Source: Chryseobacterium jejuense (GTDB lineage Bacteria; Bacteroidota; Bacteroidia; Flavobacteriales; Weeksellaceae). From it: a DNA stretch of 64,000 nucleotides. Of the stretch, positions 1 to 8,245 are shown piece by piece. The stretch covers positions 124,001-188,000 of the forward strand of contig NZ_FNEG01000004.1 of assembly GCF_900100075.1 (NCBI RefSeq). Direction: 5' to 3'. Under the pieces are notes generated by a model. It saw only the letters and a list, made by a program, of their open reading frames with translations. It was not told where the DNA came from and searched no databases. Each line of letters begins with the position of its first letter. Within the stretch, counting starts at the first letter, position 1. The translations under genes were made by a program, and so were the position numbers.

Positions 1-887
1 TATTGTGCTCTGACTGTATAGTGATTGATATCTTCCGGATTAATTCTTCTTACACTTTTCAGTACATCTACTTTTCGGTTTCTGATCTCTGTAGATTCAA
101 ATTCTGTAGGGGCTTCCATGGCTACCATACAAAGAATCTGCATTAAATGGTTCTGGATCATATCCCGCAAAGCTCCTGAACCGTCATAATAACCTCCCCT
201 GTCTTCAACGCCTACTGTTTCTGCAACAGTAATCTGTACTGAATCAATATATTTATTATTCCACAGGGGCTCAAAAATAGTGTTCCCAAATCGGAAAGCC
301 AGGATATTCTGTACGTTTTCTTTTCCCAAATAATGGTCTATCCTGTAAATCTGTTCTTCTTTGAAGGTTTGTGCCAACATAGTATTCAAAGCCACTGCCG
401 ATTCTTTGTCGTACCCAAAAGGTTTCTCAATAATCATCCGGTCCTGATCCACATTTTCAGCCAAGCCATTTTTCTTAAGACTATTCGATACCTTTTCAAT
501 AAAACTAGGGGCTACCGATAAGTAAAAAAGACGATTAGCTCTGCTTCCTAAATTGGTATCAATATAATCGAGTTGATTTTTCAATTGAATAAAAGATTCT
601 TCCTGTGTAATATCAAACCTTATGAATTTGATTTTTTCTTTGAATGCATTCCATTTGTCTTCAGAGAAGTTTTTGATCCTCGAAAAAGCTTTGATATTTT
701 CTAAGATATAGGCTCTGAATTCTTCCTGGGTATGCTCAGTTCTTCCCAGGGAAAGAAGCTCAAAGTCGTCCGGCATCCAGCCTTCCAGAAACAGATTGAA
801 AAATGCAGGAAATAATTTTCTTTTTGCCAGATCCCCTGTTCCTCCAAAAACGACGATAGAGGTTGGCTTTTTATCATTATTTTTCAT
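1..887 (-). CDS. zwf: Glucose-6-phosphate 1-dehydrogenase, N-terminal 295 residues (cut by window edge)
   Basis: Oxidises glucose 6-phosphate to 6-phosphogluconolactone with NADP+, the first step of the oxidative pentose phosphate pathway, in the cytosol. The frame is open from an ATG at 887 to the window edge. It shows the Rossmann nucleotide-binding segment GGTGDLAKRKL at about residues 15-25, the EKPFG segment near 140, and the substrate-binding active-site signature RIDHYLGKE at about residues 182-190. Family members are about 500 residues, so roughly the last 200 lie outside the window. It starts 12 bp after the stop of gnd on the same strand, so the two are almost certainly co-transcribed. 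Confidence 0.96.
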   Translation of the reverse strand, partial: MKNNDKKPTSIVVFGGTGDLAKRKLFPAFFNLFLEGWMPDDFELLSLGRTEHTQEEFRAYILENIKAFSRIKNFSEDKWNAFKEKIKFIRFDITQEESFIQLKNQLDYIDTNLGSRANRLFYLSVAPSFIEKVSNSLKKNGLAENVDQDRMIIEKPFGYDKESAVALNTMLAQTFKEEQIYRIDHYLGKENVQNILAFRFGNTIFEPLWNNKYIDSVQITVAETVGVEDRGGYYDGSGALRDMIQNHLMQILCMVAMEAPTEFESTEIRNRKVDVLKSVRRINPEDINHYTVRAQ

Positions 888-899
888 TTGATTTATTTT

Positions 900-2297
900 T
901 TATGATTCCCAACGGGTATGGAAAACGCCTTCTTTATCGATTCTTTCATAAGTGTGTGCACCGAAGAAATCACGCTGGGCCTGAATAAGATTAGTGGGTA
1001 GATTTTCAGAACGGTACGCATCAAAATAAGATAATGCATTCATCCAGGCGGAAACCGGAGTTCCATTTTGAATGGCTTCATTCAGAACAGAACGAATACT
1101 GCTTTGTGCTGTAATTAACTGAGTAGCAATCTGTTTATCAAGCAACACATTTGGTAAATCTGATTGTGCAGCAAATGCTTTTCTAAAATCCTCCAACAGA
1201 GTAGCTCTGATAATACAGCCTCCTCGCCAGATTTTACACACTGTTTCCAGATGCAGATCATAACCATAGGCATCAGAAGCTATTTTAAGCTGAGCAAGCC
1301 CTTGCGCATAGGTGGTTATAATGGCAAAATAAAGCCCTTTTTTCAGCTGATCTAAACTAACATTCTTGATTTCCTTATCATTATTCCAGGTCAGCAGCTT
1401 TGAAGCCTGAATTCTTTCCGGTTTGTATTTGGACATATCTCTCATATTTACCGCTGCATCAATTACCGGTATCGGAACCTGCAGATCCATTGCATTTTGA
1501 GAGGTCCATTTTCCTGTTCCCTTGGATTTAGCCCAGTCTGAAATCAGATCTACCAAATACCTGTCCCCTTCTTTTTGCTTTAGAATATCAGCAGTGATTT
1601 CGATGAGATAAGAATTTAATTCTTCTTTATTCCATTGTTCAAAGGATTGTTGTATTGTTTCATGATCCAAATGGTAAACATTCTTCATGATATCGTAGGT
1701 CTCTGCAATAAGTTGCATAATTCCATATTCTATACCATTATGCACCATTTTCACATAGTTTCCGGCAGATCCGTTCCCTAAAAACTCTACACAAGGTTCA
1801 CCATCTACCTTAGCCGCAATAGCTTCGAAAATTGGGCGCAAACGTTCATACGCTATTTTATCACCTCCAGGCATCATGCTTGGACCTCTTCTTGCCCCAC
1901 TCTCTCCACCTGATATTCCCATCCCGAAAAAATGAATCCCTTTTGAAGAAAGTTCTTTATATCTTCTGTCTGTATCTGTAAAATAAGTGTTTCCGCCATC
2001 TATAATGATATCGCCCTGATCCAAAAACGGAAGCAAAGTTTGTATTGCTCCATCTACAGGAGCTCCGGCTGGAACTAATAGCATAATAGCTCTTGGTTGT
2101 TCAAGGGATTTCACAAAGGCTTCCGGCTGAACAGTGGCATAAATATGATGGCCTTCTTGAGCTTCTGCCTGTAATGAATCTGCTTTTTCCTGATCTAAAT
2201 CTAAACCAGCAACCGCATATCCGTTATCAGCCATGTTAAGCAATAAATTCCGGCCCATAACGCCTAAACCAACTATACCAAAATTGTATGTAATCAT
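900..2297 (-). CDS. gnd: 6-phosphogluconate dehydrogenase (decarboxylating)
   Basis: Converts 6-phosphogluconate to ribulose 5-phosphate, CO2 and NADPH. The protein has the Rossmann GxGxxG as GLGVMG (residues 10-15), the active-site GISGGESGARRGPSMMPGG stretch around residues 119-137, and the VKMVHNGIEYG segment carrying catalytic Lys and the HNG motif. I chose the ATG at 2297 (465 residues, the usual family length, starting directly before the Rossmann strand). An in-frame ATG at 2324 would add nine residues, MTFIKNILK, that do not belong to the family fold. It is the first gene of a gnd-zwf operon running leftward. Confidence 0.96.
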   Translation of the reverse strand: MITYNFGIVGLGVMGRNLLLNMADNGYAVAGLDLDQEKADSLQAEAQEGHHIYATVQPEAFVKSLEQPRAIMLLVPAGAPVDGAIQTLLPFLDQGDIIIDGGNTYFTDTDRRYKELSSKGIHFFGMGISGGESGARRGPSMMPGGDKIAYERLRPIFEAIAAKVDGEPCVEFLGNGSAGNYVKMVHNGIEYGIMQLIAETYDIMKNVYHLDHETIQQSFEQWNKEELNSYLIEITADILKQKEGDRYLVDLISDWAKSKGTGKWTSQNAMDLQVPIPVIDAAVNMRDMSKYKPERIQASKLLTWNNDKEIKNVSLDQLKKGLYFAIITTYAQGLAQLKIASDAYGYDLHLETVCKIWRGGCIIRATLLEDFRKAFAAQSDLPNVLLDKQIATQLITAQSSIRSVLNEAIQNGTPVSAWMNALSYFDAYRSENLPTNLIQAQRDFFGAHTYERIDKEGVFHTRWES

Positions 2298-2767
2298 TTT
2301 CAAAATGTTTTTTATGAATGTCAATTGATATCGAGTACTGCTAATAAATGAGTTATTTGAAATAGCAGCAATTCTGTATTTAAAATACTTGATTAAAATT
2401 AGTCCTTATTTTCGACATGTCTGAGATAAAAAAAGAGATATTTATATAATCAATAGCAGAAAAAGAAGGGTTGAAGAAGGATACTGGAGGCTGAAGGCTG
2501 GAAGTTACTTTTAGCCATACCACTACTCACAACCCAGCACGAAACCTATTTCAACACTGAAAATACAACAGTTACATTTTCATAAGCTTCAAAACATTAC
2601 TCTTCCAGCTCCTATGTTTATTTTCAAATAGTTTAACAAGATTTTAAGCGGTATAACTACTGAGAAATCTCAGATTAAAAATTCCTCTAAAATTTGTATT
2701 TTTATAGTATGGAATATATTTTCTGCTCAGTCAATATCATAGCAGTAGAAATCCAACACTATTATTC
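2298..2767. other. Intergenic region with a short dispersed repeat
   Basis: No gene is seen between the divergent gnd and the membrane protein at 2768. Positions 2484-2508 hold a purine-rich motif (CTGGAGGCTGAAGGCTGGAAG...). It recurs in related form at 10684-10710, and as its complement (CTCCAG-TTCCA type) at 11919-11947 and 12182-12209. It is therefore a short dispersed intergenic repeat rather than unique sequence. Its function is not known to me. Confidence 0.5.
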
Positions 2768-3280
2768 ATGAAAAAATTAAATCCCAGTTATTTCGAATTC
2801 TTCTTTTTCAGGTATGGATTCATTGTTATTTTTGTTCAAATAGTTTCAATATCACTTTATTTTTTCACTGAAGAAAAAGATACTGCTTATATGGCTGTTA
2901 TGGCTGTTCTATGCTTTTTATTTCTGGTGTTTGTATGTTCATCAGACTATCGCATGCTGAGAAAAAACCTTCCTCTTGCCAATGTTTTTCTAACCAATGA
3001 TGGCCTTATCATTAACGAAAAGCCTTATCCTGCCGAACAAATAGAAGAAGTTGCCTTTATGCCCGTAAGACATGCTTTGAACAAACTTCCGGCTTATTTT
3101 GTTGAAATTACAACTCGTGATGGAGCTGCTTTTTATTTTCTTGAGAAAAATATGGGCTGGAATTTTGAATCACCCACCATAAAAGTATTGAACCAACATC
3201 CTCTATTCTCTTCAAAAACAAAAGAAAAAAGTGAATCTTCAGAGGGGTTTTCAGCCTTTAAAAAGCAAAAACAATCATAA
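2768..3280 (+). CDS. Hypothetical small membrane protein
   Basis: A 170-residue protein I do not recognise. Two hydrophobic helices at about residues 12-33 and 39-58 anchor a soluble C-terminal domain of about 110 residues. That tail contains a PH-like pattern of alternating strands (FLTNDGLIINEKPYPAEQIEEV). Small Bacteroidota proteins of this build are common and generally uncharacterised. The ATG at 2768 is the first in frame and leaves a short basic N-terminus before helix 1. It is followed 58 bp later by the PhzF-family gene on the same strand, so the two may be co-transcribed. Confidence 0.75.
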   Translation: MKKLNPSYFEFFFFRYGFIVIFVQIVSISLYFFTEEKDTAYMAVMAVLCFLFLVFVCSSDYRMLRKNLPLANVFLTNDGLIINEKPYPAEQIEEVAFMPVRHALNKLPAYFVEITTRDGAAFYFLEKNMGWNFESPTIKVLNQHPLFSSKTKEKSESSEGFSAFKKQKQS

Positions 3281-3338
3281 ACCCGGAAGCTAACCGAAAA
3301 ATAAATTATCTTTAATACAAACCTAAAATTTCTCAATT

Positions 3339-4127
3339 ATGAAGTTAGAATTATATCAGATAGATGCGTTTACGGAAGAGATTTTCCATGGAAATCCTGC
3401 CTGTGTTGTTCCCTTGAAAAATTGGTTACCCGATGAAACCCTTTTAAAAATAGCCTGTGAAAATGCTGTGGCAGAAACAGCGTTCTTTATTGATAATGGC
3501 AATACCATTCATCTGAGATGGTTTACTCCTGAAATAGAGATGGATTTATGCGGACATGCTACCCTTGCTACCGCTCATTGCTTAGCGACCATCCTAAATT
3601 ATCCGAACAGCAGAATTGTTTTTGAAACCAAAAGCGGTGAATTAACAGTAGATGTAAAAGACGGATTTTATTATATGGATTTCCCATCAAGAATGCCTGA
3701 AGCATCCGTTCTTCCTGATACTATTGCCAAGTCCTTGAATATACAGCCTAAAGAAGTCTTCAAATCAAGAGACTACGTTCTGGTATATGAGTCTGAAGAG
3801 GATATCAAAAATATTAAAGTTGAAAAATCTATTTTAGACCTTATCAATCTGGATCCGGGAGGTGTTGTAGTGACTTCCGCAGGTAGTGACAGTGATTTTG
3901 TGTCGAGGTATTTCACACCACAGGCTTCAATTCTTGAAGATCCTGTAACCGGCTCTGCACACTGTTCCCTTATTCCGTTCTGGTCAGCACGGCTTGGAAA
4001 AGATACACTTTTTGCCCGCCAGCTATCAGAAAGAGGCGGCCAGCTTTATTGTGAAAACAAAAATGAAAGAGTGATTGTGGCAGGGAAAGCCAGAACCTAT
4101 TCTACAGGAAATCTTTGGATAGAATAA
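3339..4127 (+). CDS. PhzF family isomerase/epimerase
   Basis: A 262-residue member of the PhzF/diaminopimelate-epimerase-like fold, made of two similar halves. The sequence shows the N-terminal QIDAFTEEIFHGNPACVV, the conserved glutamate in ENAVAETAFF (Glu46, the acid/base position in PhzF), CGHATLATAH near residues 71-80, and EDPVTGSAHC near 206-215. These are typical family landmarks and the length matches. Family members catalyse isomerisations or related proton shifts on small acids. The true substrate cannot be read from sequence. No phenazine genes are nearby, so the family name should not be taken as a pathway assignment. Confidence 0.9.
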   Translation: MKLELYQIDAFTEEIFHGNPACVVPLKNWLPDETLLKIACENAVAETAFFIDNGNTIHLRWFTPEIEMDLCGHATLATAHCLATILNYPNSRIVFETKSGELTVDVKDGFYYMDFPSRMPEASVLPDTIAKSLNIQPKEVFKSRDYVLVYESEEDIKNIKVEKSILDLINLDPGGVVVTSAGSDSDFVSRYFTPQASILEDPVTGSAHCSLIPFWSARLGKDTLFARQLSERGGQLYCENKNERVIVAGKARTYSTGNLWIE

Positions 4128-4205
4128 TATTATTTTGATTGGGCAGAACAGCTTTATCTAATAAAAAAGTGATCTGAAAATAATCCTTTCAGGTTCATCA
4201 ACTAC

Positions 4206-4239
4206 AATAGGCACTTATTTAGGAAAACAGGTGCCTATT
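4206..4239. terminator. Hairpin between convergent genes
   Basis: AATAGGCAC pairs with GTGCCTATT across a 16-nt loop between the convergent PhzF and DUF4287 genes. There is no strong T-run, so termination is likely but not proven. It could serve both strands. Confidence 0.55.
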
Positions 4240-4264
4240 ATTGTAAAGGTATAAAAGTTTATTT

Positions 4265-4483
4265 TTATTCACGCTTTCCGTTAATATAGGCATACATAGC
4301 AGTAGCATGCCCATGTCCTAATTCAAAATCTTCTTTTAGCCAATTGATTATTTCTGTTGCTTTTACTCCTTTTTTAAGTTTTCCTTCTTCGGTAAATCCT
4401 TTGTTGGCGGCTAAACTTTCAAAATCAGAGCGGGACTTTCCGGTTTTTTCTTCAATGTTTTTAATGTAGGTTTGAAATGACAT
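4265..4483 (-). CDS. DUF4287 domain protein
   Basis: A 72-residue protein beginning MSFQTYIKNIEEKTGKS and carrying the family-typical LKEDFELGHGHATAMYAYI segment. This matches the small DUF4287 family, in which the domain occurs alone or ahead of DUF5655. The function is unknown. It lies 45 bp downstream of the XRE-pentapeptide gene in the same orientation and may share its transcript. Confidence 0.85.
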   Translation of the reverse strand: MSFQTYIKNIEEKTGKSRSDFESLAANKGFTEEGKLKKGVKATEIINWLKEDFELGHGHATAMYAYINGKRE

Positions 4484-4528
4484 ACTATTTTATTTTTTGG
4501 TTACTCTTTATTTCTAATGATTAAGGGG

Positions 4529-5473
4529 CTATACTTTTGTTACATTCGGTAAATCTACCCCTGCTCCTTTGAGGGCTGCATAGGTTAATTTATCCATCAT
4601 TGCTCCTTCAAAATCAATACTTTTAAGGGTTTTATAATATCTGTTGGTAAGGGCAAATGTTGATCGGAAAGAAACATTTTTCAATGCAGATCCCTTAAAA
4701 GAAACTCCTTTTAAACAGGCATTATCGAATTTTACATTAATGAAAAGCTGCCCATCAAGACACAGCCCGCTCATGTCTGAAGAACTAAAATCTACCCCGT
4801 CAAATTCACAGTTTTCAAAAATTGTTTTTCTCAGATCACCGCCCACCATCTTTACATCCATTAAGTTGATATCGGTAAATCTTGCATGAGTAAGATCAGA
4901 TGAGGAAAACTCTGTTCGATGCAAAACAGCTTTGTTAAAGTTTGCTCCAGAGAGGTTATTATTAGACAGCACACAATCTGTAAGATCTGCACCTTCAAAA
5001 TTACCATTACTCACATCACTGTTTTTAAAAGAACTGCCTGCTAAATCTGCTTCGGAAAAATCTGCTCCCTTCAGATCACTTCCCCAAAATTTTCTCTCCG
5101 GAGCGTTTACTCCAGCAAAATCTGTCCCTACGAAAGCTCCACCGCTAAAATTAGTGAGTAATGGTTCACTTACAGAATGTGAAGACTCAACCTCTGCATT
5201 ATTTTTTTGCTCAGTTTGGTCAACATTATTAGCACTATTTTTAATAGCCAACTCTTCTTTTTGAGCGGGTGCATTCTCTGAAAAATAGTTAAGGTCTAAA
5301 TTAAAAATTTCAGAGAGACGGTTAATGGTAATAAAATCAGGTACTGATTCTCCACGCTCCCATTTTCCAACTGCCTGCGGACTGATAAACAAAAGTTGCG
5401 CAAGCTGCGCCTGGGACATTCTGTTTTCTTTTCGTGCCTGAACGATTTTATCGCCTAGTTTCTTTATATCCAT
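4529..5473 (-). CDS. XRE-family regulator fused to pentapeptide repeats
   Basis: A 314-residue two-part protein. Residues 1-60 are a Cro/C1-type helix-turn-helix (KLGDKIVQARKENRMSQAQLAQLLFISPQAVGKWERGESVPD), expected to bind DNA. A polar linker (about 65-105) follows. From about residue 110 to 300 there are pentapeptide repeats with the A(D/N)LxG-like pattern (GADFSEADLAGSSFKNSDVS and so on), which fold as a right-handed quadrilateral beta-helix. Pentapeptide proteins can mimic DNA or act as scaffolds. In this fusion the beta-helix may be the oligomerisation or sensing part. The upstream DNA (5520-5600) contains TTATAG-like half-sites that could be autoregulatory, but this is weak. Confidence 0.9.
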   Translation of the reverse strand: MDIKKLGDKIVQARKENRMSQAQLAQLLFISPQAVGKWERGESVPDFITINRLSEIFNLDLNYFSENAPAQKEELAIKNSANNVDQTEQKNNAEVESSHSVSEPLLTNFSGGAFVGTDFAGVNAPERKFWGSDLKGADFSEADLAGSSFKNSDVSNGNFEGADLTDCVLSNNNLSGANFNKAVLHRTEFSSSDLTHARFTDINLMDVKMVGGDLRKTIFENCEFDGVDFSSSDMSGLCLDGQLFINVKFDNACLKGVSFKGSALKNVSFRSTFALTNRYYKTLKSIDFEGAMMDKLTYAALKGAGVDLPNVTKV

Positions 5474-5653
5474 ATTCTTGTATTTTTAGTCTTTTTGACA
5501 GGACAAAGATAGCTTCTGGCTTATCCATATCTATCAGGATTATAGATACTCTTAGTTATAATTACACTACTTATAGTTGTATTTGACAACGTACAGTAGT
5601 ATTGGGAATATTTGTATTCTTTAATAATAAAATTTCTCTTCAATACGGAACAA

Positions 5654-5890
5654 CTACCTCCAGGAATTCATTTCATAATTTGAAAAGTTCATCTTCATAT
5701 CTGCTATTCTATCTTCAAGGGCTTTTATGCCTATTTGTAGGTATTTTTCTTTCTCGGTTTCGTTCAATATATAAACAATATCAAATCCAGGGGTTGGTTT
5801 AGCAGTTGGGATGGACAACTCAATATGGCCATTACTTTCAAAAATATAACATTCCCATTCTTTTTTTTCCAGTAACTTTTTTTCATTCAT
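5654..5890 (-). CDS. Hypothetical protein (78 aa)
   Basis: A short acidic/basic protein without signal peptide or membrane helix. I do not recognise a family. The pattern WECYIFESNGHIELSIPTAKPTPGFDIVYIL looks like beta strands followed by an amphipathic C-terminal helix (KEKYLQIGIKALEDRIADMKM). It is the last of a leftward run with the two genes at 5931 and 6630, each separated by short gaps. A toxin-immunity or phage-related origin is possible but unsupported. Confidence 0.6.
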   Translation of the reverse strand: MNEKKLLEKKEWECYIFESNGHIELSIPTAKPTPGFDIVYILNETEKEKYLQIGIKALEDRIADMKMNFSNYEMNSWR

Positions 5891-5930
5891 TTTCTAGTAT
5901 ATTTTACAGGCTGTTTATTATTTATGACTT

Positions 5931-6575
5931 TTAATTCTTCTGCTCTATTTTTTCTGCTTCTTCCACATTGTATTCAATCCTGTTATCCTGGTTTATTGAA
6001 AGAGTAAAAACCTGTCTATATTCATTGAATTTATTTTTGTCATAATGAACCAACACCGGAAATAATTGGCTGGCCTGATAGTATCTTTTATTTCCCAAAG
6101 CATTTTGCATTCCTTCTTCCATTTCTTTTAAAAGTGGACAACAGTCTTTCTTCAATAAAAAATGCTTTAAATGAGATTCAAAAAACCAGTCTCCGTATAG
6201 GTTCAAAAACTGTTTGATATAAGGATATAATTCCTGCCCATCTTTCCCATTAAAAGTCGAAATATACAATGCATTGGTAATGATATCATACACATTATCT
6301 TCACCATGAAGCCTATGAGGTTCAAATTCTTCTTTTTCAGCCCATTTTTCGCTCATAAACCGATTGAGGAATTCAAATCCCTCCGGTATTCCCCATGCAA
6401 GTAAAATAAGCATGGCCTGATAAGCAATATATTGATCGTTATTATGAAGCAGCAATTTCAATCCTTCAACCCTGTCAATATCTATTTTTTCAAGGAGCTG
6501 TACTTCGTTCAAATCGTAACCTTCCTCCCCATCTTCGTTATAGTGATAGAGCAGTTCATGGATTTCTTTATTCAT
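5931..6575 (-). CDS. Hypothetical helical-repeat protein
   Basis: About 214 residues, rich in leucine and paired helices (VEGLKLLLHNNDQYIAYQAMLILLAWGIPEGFEFLNRFM), which suggests a HEAT-like solenoid of the type often seen in immunity proteins. No catalytic motif is visible. I placed the start at the ATG at 6575 (MNKEIHELL). An ATG at 6590 and a TTG at 6614 are in frame and would add 5 or 13 residues. It lies 54 bp after the stop of the gene at 6630 in the same orientation. Confidence 0.65.
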   Translation of the reverse strand: MNKEIHELLYHYNEDGEEGYDLNEVQLLEKIDIDRVEGLKLLLHNNDQYIAYQAMLILLAWGIPEGFEFLNRFMSEKWAEKEEFEPHRLHGEDNVYDIITNALYISTFNGKDGQELYPYIKQFLNLYGDWFFESHLKHFLLKKDCCPLLKEMEEGMQNALGNKRYYQASQLFPVLVHYDKNKFNEYRQVFTLSINQDNRIEYNVEEAEKIEQKN

Positions 6576-6629
6576 TTGATTACATTTCATTAATTGCTTC
6601 AACTTTATGTTCAATGTGATTCATCCAGC

Positions 6630-7046
6630 TCAAACCACTACTTCCAACTTATTAGATAGTATCCTCGAAAATTCAAAGGTGATATAAAATTTTTCGTTTC
6701 TGGGAATCCTGAATGAAATTCCTTTGAAGGATAATATCTGCTCACCATCTTCTTCAAAAACCTTAGCCGGAAACTCAAACCGCTGTGTTTCATTGGGAGG
6801 CAGTCTATTTTCAGAAACCGGCTCAGCATTATATGCAGGCGACATAAAAGCTCTCTCGTAGATTTCTATTTCTGCATCCTTTGCATCAAAAAGTCTTATC
6901 CCGTTCCTGGCCAATCTGCCCGTCTCATTAGAGAAATAAAATTTCCGTTCTTCACCGCTATGGTTGGTGATATCTAGATAAAGTATAAATCGGTTTTCTT
7001 TGAGATGATAAGAAATATCATGTTTCATGTTTATAGCATTCATCAT
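6630..7046 (-). CDS. Hypothetical beta-rich protein
   Basis: About 138 residues. The alternation of polar and hydrophobic residues (RFILYLDITNHSGEERKFYFSN, LPPNETQRFEFPAKVFEEDG, FYITFEFSRIL) suggests an immunoglobulin-like beta sandwich. There is no signal peptide and no known family. The start is uncertain: ATG codons at 7046, 7043 and 7028 are all in frame, and a TTG at 7061 would extend it. I used the upstream ATG. It is the first gene of the 7046-5654 leftward run. Confidence 0.6.
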   Translation of the reverse strand: MMNAINMKHDISYHLKENRFILYLDITNHSGEERKFYFSNETGRLARNGIRLFDAKDAEIEIYERAFMSPAYNAEPVSENRLPPNETQRFEFPAKVFEEDGEQILSFKGISFRIPRNEKFYITFEFSRILSNKLEVVV

Positions 7047-7097
7047 GTGAAGATAAATCAAATAAAAAATATTTTGGTTGAATAATAATAAATTAGT

Positions 7098-7967
7098 TTA
7101 AGGCTTAATGACCATCCAAAGATCCGTTAGATCTGGAATGTAAGTCGTTATGAATGAGGACTGCTGTTCTGGATAATCTTTTGCTTCAACACATCCCCAT
7201 TCGCCACGTTTTCTATACGGAATTACATCTTCCCAAAGTGCTTTCGAAGGATCAATTGCCAATAAAGCTGCCACAGTATCGTGAAGCGCTTTTTCTTTGA
7301 GTTCTATGGCATCCAGAAACAGATCAAGACCTTTGTTGTGGCTGCGAAACGGAATAAGCAGTTCGGCATCCGCTTTGGTAAAGATGGCACCATGGCATAC
7401 ATTTTTACTAATCATACGTCTCTCACTCATCGGGATCGAAAAGAGGGCTTCGGCGGCAAGCGGGTTCCCGTTCAGGTTAAAGGTTGCACAAGTACGTTTT
7501 CCGTCAAATTTTTCCAATCGATATTCTTTTGGGACGATATTATCTCCTGCAAAACCTCCCTGACAAAACCAACGGTCAAAGAAAATCCCGGTTTCAAATA
7601 AAGCGTATGGATTCGTAAGGGCAGCTCCAGTTAACAAAGTACAGTCGGGAAATTGAAGAAGCGTTTCTGCCATAATGTTTGCGGCAGTATCATCGGCTTC
7701 TGAATGTTCAAAATTCCCAACCCATTCCTTGTGAAACACAGAAACGCGGCTGGCAGATGATTTGGGAGTTCCGGCTCCAATGCGGACATCTTCCCTGTCA
7801 AGAATTCGTAAAATATGGCGTACAAAACCAACTTGGTCTGTTCCTCCCGGATGCACGGAAACACTTACCAAGTTTACCTTTGGGTGAGTTGCCAAAATAG
7901 CCAGGGTCATAGAATCATCGGGATCTGCAGTTTCCATATCAAAATGGAAAGGCAATTTAGGTTGCAT
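7098..7967 (-). CDS. Inosine/uridine-preferring nucleoside hydrolase family protein
   Basis: A 289-residue IUNH-fold enzyme expected to cleave the N-glycosidic bond of nucleosides to base and ribose. The calcium-binding N-terminal motif is present as DMETADPDD (residues 10-18). The canonical form is DxDxxxDD, so this is the variant branch with Glu in place of the second Asp and one extra residue. A later LLTGAALTNPYALFE segment fits the family's TN(x)A(x)A region, and the middle of the protein has the family's GGFAGDN-like loop. Substrate preference cannot be predicted. It stands alone, upstream of the small hypothetical run on the same strand. Confidence 0.85.
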   Translation of the reverse strand: MQPKLPFHFDMETADPDDSMTLAILATHPKVNLVSVSVHPGGTDQVGFVRHILRILDREDVRIGAGTPKSSASRVSVFHKEWVGNFEHSEADDTAANIMAETLLQFPDCTLLTGAALTNPYALFETGIFFDRWFCQGGFAGDNIVPKEYRLEKFDGKRTCATFNLNGNPLAAEALFSIPMSERRMISKNVCHGAIFTKADAELLIPFRSHNKGLDLFLDAIELKEKALHDTVAALLAIDPSKALWEDVIPYRKRGEWGCVEAKDYPEQQSSFITTYIPDLTDLWMVIKP

Positions 7968-8245
7968 ATAATGAGTTTTTATTTAGTATACTAGTTTTCA
8001 AGGGCAAAGATATGGAAATTTAAAAACACACCTAACAAAATCGTCGCACCACCTTCGCGGAAGGAAGAATAAAGAAACCTCAATATTTGTTAAATTTAAT
8101 AGATCAACACATATCCCTTGTTCACAAATTCTATCCTGAAGATCTTAATTATTAATTTCTTTCTTTTGAAATAACCTGCTAAATATCAATTTTCAAATCT
8201 TTAAATGATTAAATTAGCGCTGAATTAAAATGCGTTAAGATTTCT

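Noticed and set aside
3339..4127. Phenazine biosynthesis
   Set aside because: PhzF homologues are widespread outside phenazine pathways and no other phenazine gene is nearby.
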